Shown piece after piece: positions 1 to 10,400 of a stretch of 64,000 nt of DNA (the stretch's first letter is position 1; the number at the start of each line of letters is the position of its first letter). Origin of the DNA: Tipula vernalis (lineage: Eukaryota; Arthropoda; Insecta; Diptera; Tipulidae); contig OY282558.1 of the NCBI GenBank assembly GCA_958295665.1, positions 43,772,389 to 43,836,388 on the forward strand, in the 5' to 3' direction. A model generated the notes under the pieces. That model did not search any database and was not told the origin of the DNA. It saw only the letters and a list, made by a program, of their open reading frames with translations. The position numbers were made by a program, and so were the translations under genes.

Positions 1-513
1 AATTTTTAATAAAACAGAATAGACAAGGAGTTTCAACGGACTTTATGTTACAATATTGTATTGCCCTTAGAGCCCGTAGCTTAACTATATCACTAAGCTA
101 GGTATTTAGCTATTTTATAAGAAATCCGGCAAATGACATATAAAATAAAAACGGACCAAAAACAGACCAAAATGAAAAAAAAAAAAAAAAATTCGGGAGA
201 CAATGAAAACTATGGCACTCTCCTCTTCTTTCTAAATTTCTTCACCAATTCGCCCACCGATTTTTAGGTTGTCATCGTCGCCGACCGTCAAGAAACTAAT
301 AATGTTGTGTCTTGAAATCTTTCTTTTTGTTATAATTTCTATGTTCTGTGATAATAGAATAATGTGGCTTAAAAATTTCTATAGATTGTCAATAGATTGG
401 AGAATATCGTCTAGAAGAGAAGTACTACGCACACGTCAAATTATTTCACAGATCGCGCATGTGTAAAATATAAATGGCCAAACGGTACTTACTTTCCAGA
501 CATTCTCCCTTAG
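1..513. other. Non-coding AT-rich left edge
   Basis: No gene is supported here. The only distinct feature is a run of 17 A residues at 175-191. A short open frame at 269-466 has no recognisable domain, has AT-driven composition and is treated as chance. Confidence 0.5.
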
Positions 514-738
514 CTAGAAAAATTTATGCCGATAATCAACAATTTGAATGTCATAATCCGTTGTATGACCTTCGTATGTTGTACCCACAATTTGATCTTC
601 TGTGTTCAATTTAACTGAACCAACCCATTACATCCAAGACACGCAAAATAAATAGGTTTTATCTTTATACTTCCCCACAAGGTACAACAAAGTAGTCCCT
701 TTAATAAATTGAAGATTTTCCAATTTTCTCTTAACCAT
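514..738 (-). pseudogene. Unidentified coding-like remnant with one internal stop
   Basis: On the minus strand, an ATG at 736-738 opens 75 codons that end in TAG at 514-516 and are broken only by a TAA at codon 36. The two halves read as ordinary mixed protein rather than AT-rich noise: a lysine-rich start, then a segment containing WVGSVKLNTEDQ and a later TTYEGHTTDYDIQIVDY. I do not recognise the family. It could be a decayed transposon gene, a processed gene fragment or chance. No neighbouring exon with good splice sites was found. Confidence 0.3.
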
Positions 739-1865
739 TGTGAGTATTTAAACAGGCAAGTGAGAATAAATATTATAAAAATCTAGTCAGTCCTAACTTT
801 TATTCCGGATTACTACTTATTTGATTCTGCCCCACTGGGTGAAAAAGCCTTTATAGTTGGAATGGATCAGATATTGATCGACCACGTAAGTTCAAATACT
901 TCCTCGCGTAAAATAATACCCCTAGAGTTACTATGATACTTTAGAGCTGAAAGTGGAGAGATTAGGACTCGTGATGCTTATGCCTCCACTATACGAAAAA
1001 ATTATTCGAGAACCCAAAAAAGAACTCCCGATCTAGAAACAAGGCTTTTATACGACCAATCGTATAATTTAAAGGTCGGCGGAATTCTGGTTTCCTTTTT
1101 GCCTCCAAAATCGGTGTTTTTGATCATGAATACTTAAGGTAAACCTAAATCTAACAGGAACAAAATGTAGACTGCTGAAGCCATAATATCGAAAATACAA
1201 CTAGTCCTAGTCCTTCAATAATCGAATAATGTTATCTGTGCACCTTCTCTTAAAATTATTTGATAAACATTTTGGTTCTCATTTTATCTGATGCAGAATA
1301 ATACTGGAACATCTAAATCATATGGTTAATTAATGTGCAAAAATACAAAGGAAAAGAATGCCAAAAAAAAGGAATATACAGGAAAATGTTATGAACGGAT
1401 TTAAAGGAGATGGGATTCCAGTCTTCGAATATTCTACTTTTGTTATTTAATTTGAATATCTGTAAGATCAAAGGCAAGGCTTTATCGTTCAGCCCGTTTT
1501 AGGTTTTATCAATGAACAGATCATTTTAGAATTTTGAAATGCTTAATTCACATATAATGCTGCCTCTATGGAGGAACAAGGATAGTCAATAAACCATTTC
1601 ACTTTGGCTTGAGTAATTGGTAATATGATTTGGAATATCCTCACGAATATAACCAGTGCTCTGAGGTGAATAATGGATTAAAGTGCAATTACATAACTGG
1701 TTACTCTAGTATTTTTCAAACTCCAGTCTGGATTGATTTCTGTTATGAAACCTGTAATCACGCACGAATAATTAATGAAAATTTGTAAATTGAAAAATCA
1801 GGCTAAAGGTTTACCAACAGTCACAACCTGTAATTTTTTTGCCAGCTATTTTACCAATGTATTTG
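739..1865. other. Gene-free stretch
   Basis: Both strands are full of stops. I see no domain, RNA gene or clear terminal repeat. It may hold old transposon material that can no longer be recognised. Confidence 0.4.
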
Positions 1866-4260
1866 TTAACCCTCATCGGTCTGCCGAAAACTACGACGAA
1901 TCGGTTCCTGTGTATGCGCGCGCATACACACCTGTCTTTTCACCTGTAAAAAAGGGCCTCCAAAAAAACCATGTATATGTTTTGTGACTTTTTATCTTTA
2001 TTGGAATGTTCTCTATCAAAATTAATACTATTTATGGAGATTTACTCAAAAAAATATTAAAAAAAAATGCAAAATCAAACATCGCCATTTTTGAGAAATA
2101 TGCAAAAAATCGTGAAAAAGTACATTTTTGGGTTTTTTTTTTCATTGCACATTTTTCGCAAATATCATAACGATGATCAGTACAAACGAAATTGGCACAC
2201 TTTCCACAACGTGTAGCAAAAATATTTTTGTTCTTTTTGTATGTGCAGATGTGGCAACGGCCCTTTAAGTATATGGCAAATGGCGAATCGGCCGTATTTC
2301 ATCGCAAATATCAGCAGCAGCATCGCTAGTTTGCGGTTGAGTTTTGCGTTTTGCGATATGTTGCTCCACAAGAGCCATTCCCAGTTCTTCAATAAAAAGT
2401 CGACGACGAATATTGTGATTGGATCTTTCATTTTTCCAGTCTGGAAACAAAGAAACAAACGTAACAAATGCATTCAACGCACTAACATCAAGCATGTTAC
2501 AAAATACTGCAATTGGCCACCGATTGATTTTTCGTTTGCATGTGTACGTAGCCACCATTTGGTCCATTGTATCAACGCCACTCTTGGTTTTGTTGTAGTC
2601 TTCGATAAGGTTCGGTTTCTTCTTTTCATCCTGTTCATTTATGCTGACAACATTGTGGTATGTACTCAGCAATGTGACGAATCAGTAACGGCGAGGAACA
2701 TATGACAACATAACAGCTTGCAATTTATATTCATACACAACTTCAGTTGAATAGATTGGCTTTTGACGCATATCAACTAAGACGGAAGGAATTTCAGTCC
2801 TATTTTTCCGAATCGTTCCCAAAATAGTCATACGATTTTTATTCAAATCCTCAGCCAATTGATATGAAGTAAAAAAGTTGTCGCACGTAACATTCCTATC
2901 GGAAAGTCCATTCACCAAATCCATGACAACACGCCGTCCGAGATTGCGTTCAGGAGCAGTATTTCGATCACGACCAACATATATTTGTGTGTTGTATGCA
3001 TACCAGTTTGATGAGTCGCATAAAACCCAAATCTGTATGCCATATTTTGCCGGTTTTGAAGGAATATACTGACGAAACGGATATCGCCTACGAAACGGAA
3101 CTACTCGTAACTGCTCATCTACGGTTACGTTTTTACCTGGTGTGAATACTGCTTTCAAGTTTTTATTCCATCGTTCGTACACATTTCGAATCGGTGCCAA
3201 TTTATCACGAACAGAAGTAGAAGCAATGGCAATGCGTTCTTCTCGACCATCAAATCGAATGCAACCATGGATACGCTTGAACATTTTCAAGGACATTGAA
3301 GCTCTAAATATTGGTCGACCAGTTCTTTCGTTCCAAAGCTGAGTCACACATTCACCGTACGACCGATACACGCCAGCAAGCAGCAACAATCCAAAGTATG
3401 CATGCAGAGTATCCATATCAATGTTTTGCCATTGCTTCTTGTACTTTCGCACACCATATAAATTCGTCATGTTCAAAATAATGTGCTCAATCGGTCTAAG
3501 AAAAATATGAAATGCAGACGAAACATCAACAATATTAGCAGCCGCTATTGCTTTTGGACCTGAGAACATAACAAAAATAAAACAAACAATAAACATAAGA
3601 AATATAAAACCTCACAAGCAAGAAAACAAGCATGCATTCATACATTGAGAACACACATACGACAGATACAATGAATCATAACAAAAAGGGTATGTTTTTA
3701 CCTGAAACAATATTATCGGCGCGTCGAAATGAGTTTCTATGACTGAATTCAAATGGCTGCGATGAATATTGAATCTTTTTATCCTTTGACCAATATTTAT
3801 TTTCTGGATTTGCTGCATTTTCTTCCGCAATATTTTGTTCAATCGGCTCAATGTCTTCTTCATCTTCGTGCTCGCTCAACTCACTTTGAGCACTTTCCTC
3901 GTCCGATAATACAAAATCATCGTCACTATTCCACGGAGATTCGCCCGCATCACTTTCTGAATCCAAATCCATATCACATTCATCTCTTTGTCGCCTTTCA
4001 CGTAAAATTCGATCCATTTTTTACCAAAAAAATAGAACGAAAGCACAACAAGTATGGCACAAAACAAGCAAAAAATAATAATAAACACAACCAAATACGA
4101 ATGACGCAGTAAATAATGTTTACTCGTGTGTGCTCTACGAAAAACTGATGCCAATGGAATGAAAAATAGCGCGTAACATATGTCGACATACACACATACG
4201 CGAGCGGCAGATATATGTGTATGTGCGCGCATACAATGGAACCGATTCGTAACTAAAACT
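1866..4260 (-). mobile_element. piggyBac-like DNA transposon, outer ends uncertain
   Basis: This is a roughly 2.4 kb element around a minus-strand piggyBac-type transposase. A pair of inverted repeats brackets the gene: 1896-1921 and 4225-4250 match at 24 of 26 positions (core ACGAATCGGTTCC followed by TGTATGCGCGC). At the left, a TTAA (1866-1869) is followed by CCCTC, which fits the TTAA target and CCC-type end of piggyBac elements, although the TTAA could be chance. No matching GGG-TTAA end is visible on the right, so that end is diverged or lost. Each subterminal repeat is close to a self-palindrome (GTGTATGCGCGCGCATACAC at the left). Confidence 0.7.
2149..4017 (-). pseudogene. piggyBac-type transposase, broken by one stop and one frameshift
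   Basis: Cut-and-paste transposase of the piggyBac family (DDE_Tnp_1_7). Exon 1 (4017-3702) starts MDRILRERRQ and encodes the usual acidic N-terminus. A GT-AG intron of 142 bp (3701-3560, phase 1) leads to the long second exon, which reads continuously from NIVSG into PKAIAAANIVD. The three catalytic Asp motifs are all present: VDEQL, then CDNFFTSY, then GVDTMDQ. The C-terminal Cys-rich domain is visible at 2256-2149 with its CxxC pairs (CHIC, CGKC, CEKC). Two lesions break the gene: an in-frame TGA at 2684-2682 between the second and third Asp motifs, and a one-base frame change near 2265-2310 just before the Cys-rich domain. With so few lesions it appears to be a fairly young copy. Confidence 0.88.
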
Positions 4261-4485
4261 GCTCAGGCAATACCAAACATGGACGACATCTAGTGACTGA
4301 ATTTTTCGATTCTATAGCCAAAATAAATCTACTTTACAGAAAACCAGTTCATTCCGACGCGCCGTCTTTATTTTATTCAAGTTTAAAAATCAAAATTGTA
4401 TGTGCGCACCAGGATACCATAAATATTTCATTGGAGCTAAGAACAAAATTTCCAACTTTTTTGTTTTTGCAACTAGGTGTAGAGA

Positions 4486-4880
4486 ATCCGCTTCTAAATT
4501 TGAAATTCTCTAAATGTTCTGGTCTTGATGGTCTGCCGATATCGCTGATAAAAGCTTCCGCAATTGGGCAGCGCTCTCCTCTTTGTTAATTATTTAATCA
4601 TAGCTTAAGTAAGGCCATTTTGGAAAGTTTCACACATTGAAAGTTATTTGAATCAATGGTTGAGGATGGGGTCGATCTATTGTTTAAAATTTAGCATTTT
4701 TTCAGAATTATTTAACAAAATACGCAATCAATAAAATTCAGGACGGTATAGTCTACAGAAATTTTGCAAAAGCTTTCCACCAACTTAATCACCGTTTATT
4801 GTTGATAAACTTAGTAAATTTAATTTATTGGCTAAGATCTTGCTTATCGAAAATATATATTCCAAAAATCTAAACCTATT
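4486..4880 (+). pseudogene. LINE reverse transcriptase fragment
   Basis: A short, frame-broken piece of a non-LTR retrotransposon reverse transcriptase. Around 4486-4575 the reading LNLKFSKCSGLDGLPISLIK matches the conserved KSPGPDGIP region. Around 4745-4850 the reading VYRNFAKAFHQLNHRLLL matches the DFSKAFDxVNHxLLL region and is followed by a WL-S-LS segment. Stops and a frame change separate the blocks, and no complete ORF, 5' end or poly(A) tail is visible. Jockey or CR1-like is the likely clade, but the clade is inference. Confidence 0.6.
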
Positions 4881-7091
4881 CTCCAATATAAAGCCTTGTT
4901 ATATTTCCAACAGAGTTAAAAGGATTAACAATTCGAGCCGATCTTCAACATGACTCTGTATTGTTGTTTCATTTCGCACTTGGTAATGAATAATCGATCG
5001 ATGGCGATTTTACGTAACACCAATATTGTTAGGCGATATGATATCTAAGTGAAAACGACAATCGTAATAGAGGCCAATATAATAATAAAATTTACTATTG
5101 TACATCTAGTACTTAACACGTCAACTCTCAAGTCTCATTTTGCGAAAGTATTTCTTTGATTTACGGAGATGTCACATGTGTGTTATTTTAAAAGGTTTTG
5201 AAAGCATAAAAGCCCCAAAACCTGATTCGAGTTTATACGAAAGTACTTTCGTGCAACTGTATATATAACTAATAAACTCTACTTAGATAAATAACACAAC
5301 AAACCTATCATCACGACAAATACTAACCTAGAAAATCATTCATAATAGTAATAATTAAATTATGTATAAGTCATTAAAAAAAACAAGTGTATAGTAAGAA
5401 AAAGAATAAGAAAATATTAAGACACTAGTAAACAAAATTGTAAAGTAAGTAATTCACGGTTAAAATTACATATTTATTTTTATAATGTAATATAACATTT
5501 AATTCCATCGATCGTCATGGTCAAAATATTTGTACCTAAAAAAAATAAAATGTATTATTAGGCGACACTTTCTTAATTATTTTAATTAATTATTCACGGA
5601 CGAGTATAATCTATAAAGCACCTAACGCACAGATCTTGTTTATAATGTACAAACACACTTCTATTAATTGCTTAATGATCACGTACCTATCAAAGCGATT
5701 CTTTTTTTGTTCTTTTTGGTTTTAATTTTATTAATTTTTATTATCGAATTTAAAAAAACAAAAACAAAAATAAAAATTTCACTTTTAAATCATTAAGAAA
5801 ATAAAAACGTGAGAATCTTAACGCACTATTAACAACGAACGCAACCAGCAGCAGCATTAATAATTATAATCTTTTAATTTATTATGAGGAAATAAGATAT
5901 CGCGAAATAAACAAAAATCTTTAGAGATGTAAGTGTTGTGCGTAAATAGTGTTTGTGTAGAAGTTTTCCAAAATTCATTCGTATGATAATCTTAAGACAA
6001 CGTCTTTAATACTTCTACACAAGCTAGCTATAATTGTTGAAGAATTTGTAAATAACTGTATTGGTGGTTTGGTCGAAAAAAAAAGAAGTTTTCGATTATA
6101 GAAATTCCTAAAGTGTAATAACCGAAGAATATGTTTATGTGTTATAATTTAATCTGTTTTTTTTCTCTCTACTTTTTCGCCGATTGATGATTATATCAAC
6201 TAGTTGGTGTATCTTGAGGCTAAAAAAATGTAAAGATTTTTTTATTTAATTTAACCTTTAAGGTGTTCTTACATATTTTATATGTGTATGCAGTCATAAT
6301 ATGTAGATTGACATGTAGGATGGTTTTATATAGAATAAAATATATGGGGTTCTTGACATACAAAAAGCTGAGTAAGCGAATGAAGCTATGTACTCATCCA
6401 TTTGATGGTTTAATTTTAAATAAGGAAGAAACAACTTTTAATATTTTAATAACACTTTAAGTCGTTGTTTTACTAACTACAAATTTAACTTGGTTATCTC
6501 AAATTAAATAAGTATTATTTGATGTTTTATACCTAACCGATTTCAAAGTACTAAAAATGGCCTAATATAATTTTTAGTAGTTGTAGGTCGCTTTAAAAAT
6601 TTAATTTTCCGAGCGCAAATTCTACTTAAAAACGATCGACCATCACTTTTCGTGACTATATTCTATATCGGATTTTCCATGAAGAAGGAAACAATTTCCT
6701 CCGTAAATAAACCTGAGCGTTTTATTCGAAATATTTTAAGAAACTCTAAAAAAATTCGTTTAAAACGCCAATTCGAATAAAACGGCTACTGTTGTTGTAA
6801 CTGAAATTTTCAAATTTAAAATTGAAACGGTTTAATACAAATCAATATACCTAATCTTAGTATAGTGAACGGTGGAATGTAATCTTGGTGGAGTAAATAA
6901 GAACAAGTAAATGTTTTCTTTTACTTCATTTTTAAAAGTGTCTGCTTTAATGTTTTAATAAATTAGTACTTGATGATTTACAAGGTTGTGTATAGGGAGA
7001 ATTATGTTTAGCTTCGAAATATATTTTGATCAGAATAGTCGCAATTGTTAATATTCGATAACCGAAAAATTGCCGTGAACGCCGGGAAATA
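4881..7091. other. Gene-free AT-rich stretch
   Basis: Very AT-rich, with poly(A) and poly(T) tracts and multiple AATAAA hexamers. No domain or splice-supported exon is visible. It could be old untranslated or intronic sequence of a gene lying outside the window. Confidence 0.4.
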
Positions 7092-7364
7092 TTAAGTGTA
7101 TTGCTTTCACCAAAAACAAAAAAATACAACAACAACAATCGTACTATATAGACCAAAAAATGGTTTAGCTAACCCAAAAAAAATTAGTGGTTAAATAAAT
7201 CTTAACCAAATTTTTAGTTTCAATACCTGCCACAAGAGTTGAATTGACAAGAAAATACATGAAAAAAAATTAGACCAAAATTTGGTTAATTTTTGCTGTT
7301 GCTTTGATCAGTCGTTAACCAAATAAAATACCTAACTCATTTTGGTTGAAAGCAATACACTTAA
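7092..7364. mobile_element. TTAA-flanked MITE, 265 bp
   Basis: Terminal inverted repeats GTGTATTGCTTTCACCAAAA (from 7096) and its near-perfect complement ending at 7360 (one base longer in the CAACC part) enclose 265 bp. TTAA lies directly outside both ends (7092-7095 and 7361-7364), as expected for piggyBac-type target duplication. The interior contains several GACCAAA / GGTTAA pieces in both orientations and no ORF. The ends differ from those of the piggyBac-like element at 1.9-4.3 kb, so the mobilising family is unknown. Confidence 0.7.
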
Positions 7365-9570
7365 TGTAGATACAATCAAAGTAAACAAAAGGCCATTCCT
7401 GAACACGATACGAATTCAAATGTATAAGATTCATATTTGCATTGAATCAGAATGAAGGAAATTCGTTCGTTTCTTATTTAAATCAACTGACCTGCGACTT
7501 TTTAGCACGTTTTGTCCAGGTTCGCACCACATTAACAAATTTAACAATTTTTACCTAATTTTGGTAAGAAATAATTGGATCAGGATTGGAGCCAATTTCT
7601 ATCGTTTGGTAATCCAGGCGTAATTTTTTCTCCATATTTGGAGAAAAAATCCAAATAAAAGTTAAAACCTTTTTATGAAATAAGCATATTTCCAATTGGA
7701 GTTCACATAAACATGCATTCACAAACTAACATTCTAATTGGATTATACATATACATTCCTAAACGTGGTGTTTCTAATTGGGATATTTTTCATTTGGTTA
7801 TTTTATTGAACGCAAATAATCCATTAATAATTTGTAGGGTTGTCAACTGAGTCATTTTCGGTGGGAGACTTAATTTCCGGTCTCTGGCTCCAGATTAAAA
7901 GGCTCTGAGCTAAGTTACGCAAACAGATTTCCGTTAAATTGGGTCAAGGCAGTTAAACTAGATTGATTTCACCTATTGTTAACCAAAGCGTTTATTTTGC
8001 TCACATATCACCATATGACGAAAACACATTAAATGTTTGAAACTGCAAGATATTTTCGTAAACTATTTTTCGACTAACTATTAGGTAATTTTAAAACGAT
8101 GGAAACCTAAATACCGAAATGTTAAGAAAGATACCAGTCCAAAAGTAAGAAAATTTTGTCATAAAAACCATCTTATCTAAAGCCTAAAGAATCCTACGGT
8201 TTCCATAGGAAAGAGTTCATCTGTCCTGGAAACAGTGTAAAGAGATGACCGAAATAGAAGGGATTAGATCTAATTGAAGTGGAGTTGTGTTAACATACTT
8301 ATACATAAATTAGAAAATGGGCTGCTATATCAAATTTGCTAAATTTTTTTACAAACTCCGGAACAGACAAATTTTTATTTTGTTTTTACATTTTGACCTA
8401 TATGCACCGCGCGGAGCACTTGGTGGTTTTTAATTTGATGGTTTTGAAATTGTAGGTTGTACAAAAATGACGAAAAGAATAGTTTGTTCATTGTTAGGTC
8501 AGCTTGGATTAGACTCATCAATCAATTTTTTATTAGCTTTGCAAGAAATTTTGGTTCAAGTTAGCACAACTTACTTTGGAGACCTATTGTTGCCATTTCC
8601 ATTCGAATGTTCAATTAAGTACAAATGTGCGTATTGAACACGGATTTTCTTAAATATGATGTGCTACATGTTTCACAATATTCCCTTCGACTCCTCTGAC
8701 TTTACAAAAACATCCACCCATATTAATTTATGGTTCACTTCGACGAAAAACTTTAGCTTCTGACTGAGTAAAACCCGTAATTTTCGCAATTATGATTTTG
8801 AAGCGTACTTGGTTTTAATAAAAAGTACATTCTCTAAATCTCGTCAATACTGCTACACATACCTAATGTGTAAGGATATAAGCTGAATACGGTACCGACA
8901 TTCTGATTAACTCTCTCGGTAAATAATTTTAATCAGTAAAAGCGTGCGCTCTCGATAAATTGCTGCGGGTCCATCTTCGTTTATGAACCGTTGAACAAAT
9001 TTCAATTAAATGATATACTATAAGTTATTGGAAATTGAAAATTTTAAATTAGACGATTTCGTTAATAAAATGTTACCTATAATGACCACACATTACAAGC
9101 GGGTTCAAACAGATCGTGACATGACGAAAGTTTCCTGTCAAAATATAGTAAAAAAATCTTCCTACAAATTTTAAATTGATGTTTTTTTTTTTCAAAACTA
9201 TAGGTTAGTTACCAAAGGACAAAGCCTGATGACCACCCTTGACCTAATGATGAACAAATGATTATATTCGTCATTTTTATCAAAATCCTTAGATGGGATG
9301 CTAAAAAATCGGTGGCCAATGACATAAAAATTTAAATAAATTAATTTTTAAAACTACAAGTGGTTGCGAGAAAAACTATGACCAATACTGACCAATCGAT
9401 CCCATTCATTTTAATCAAAATACTTAGATGAGGTGCTAAACAGTGGGAGCTTTATTCCCGCGTGGCTATTTGTGAATTCGATTCGAGCGTATTAGAGTCT
9501 TGGAAGTATTGGATTCTTATTTCAATTGAATTGAATCAGAGTCGTCTGGTTATTTCGAGTGGCAACACTA
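7365..9570. other. Gene-free stretch
   Basis: Unique-looking AT-rich DNA, with no open frame that carries a recognisable domain and no terminal repeat that I could pair. Confidence 0.4.
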
Positions 9571-9863
9571 GCTGCATTTCTCGACGCATAGTGATCCGGA
9601 TCAGATCAAAATTTACATGTGAAGCAACAACATCGTTTGATCCAACAATCATTTTGGATCACAAATGGTAATCAAAAAGTAGTTGAACAATATTTAGTAA
9701 AGCGACAAAGAATATGATGAATGCGGTACGAGTATGAAGAGGCAGATTCAAAACGAAACGAGACAGAAGATTGAAATTTGGTGTTTGTTTGTTTTACGCA
9801 TTTTGGTGTCGTTTCATGAGACATGATCTGATCTGGATCAGATCAAACGTCAAGAAATGCGGC
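9571..9863. mobile_element. Inverted-repeat element (MITE candidate)
   Basis: The left arm begins GCTGCATTTCTCGACG at 9571 and runs into GATCCGGATCAGATC. The right arm is its imperfect complement ending at 9863. The inner part of the right arm, the 33 nt at 9808-9840, recurs with 30 of 33 identities at 24517-24549, which shows that it belongs to a dispersed family. No clear target duplication was seen and no coding capacity is present. Confidence 0.5.
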
Positions 9864-9894
9864 TATTTACGTCATTCGTGTTATGGCAGAAAAT

Positions 9895-10400
9895 TAATGT
9901 TTGACATTTACGAAATGGGTCGCTTTACGTTTGAACAAAATTGATAAATATAATTTTACCGAAAAATCATATTTTCCCACGAAGCTCATTTTCACCTCGG
10001 AGGCCATGTCAACAAGCAAAATTGTCGCATTTGGGGCTCAGAAAATCCACAGAGTGACTGGGCGGCATCATTGGTCCATTTTTTTCGAAAATGAGCAAGG
10101 AGCCGCCTTTACAGTCAATGGGGAGCATTACCGAGCCATAATAAACGAATTTTTGCTAACCAGAATTCAAGAGGAGGACACATACGACATTTAGTTTCAA
10201 CAGGAAGGCACAACTTGTCAATTGGCCATCACTCAGCTGCGAGTTGCCTCCGTTGGACACTTTTTCTGTGGGGAGCCGTTAAGGATAAGTGTTACGCCAA
10301 GAGACTATCCAAGACTTGAAAGATCCAATCGAAGTTGCTGATGAGATAGGAGCCCATATACAATCGAAAATGTTCTAACGGATTTTTGCGAAATTAAAAT
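9895..10400 (+). pseudogene. Tc1/mariner-superfamily transposase remnant (copy 1)
   Basis: A decayed DDE transposase. Readable blocks in order are FTSEAMS...IVAFGAQKIHRV, then GRHHWSIFFENEQGAAFTVNGEHYRAIINEF, then a degenerate FQQEGTTC (normally a D-containing block), and in another frame a WPSLSCELPPLD block followed by KDKCYAK. The same family recurs at 34.2 kb and 44.4 kb. The third acidic position appears as Asp (PPLD), as in mariner- or rosa-like lineages rather than Tc1. Frameshifts and an internal deletion make it non-functional. No terminal repeats were found. Confidence 0.7.

Noticed and set aside
2241..2705. 154-codon plus-strand frame opposite the piggyBac transposase
   Set aside because: Antisense shadow of a clearly identified gene on the other strand.
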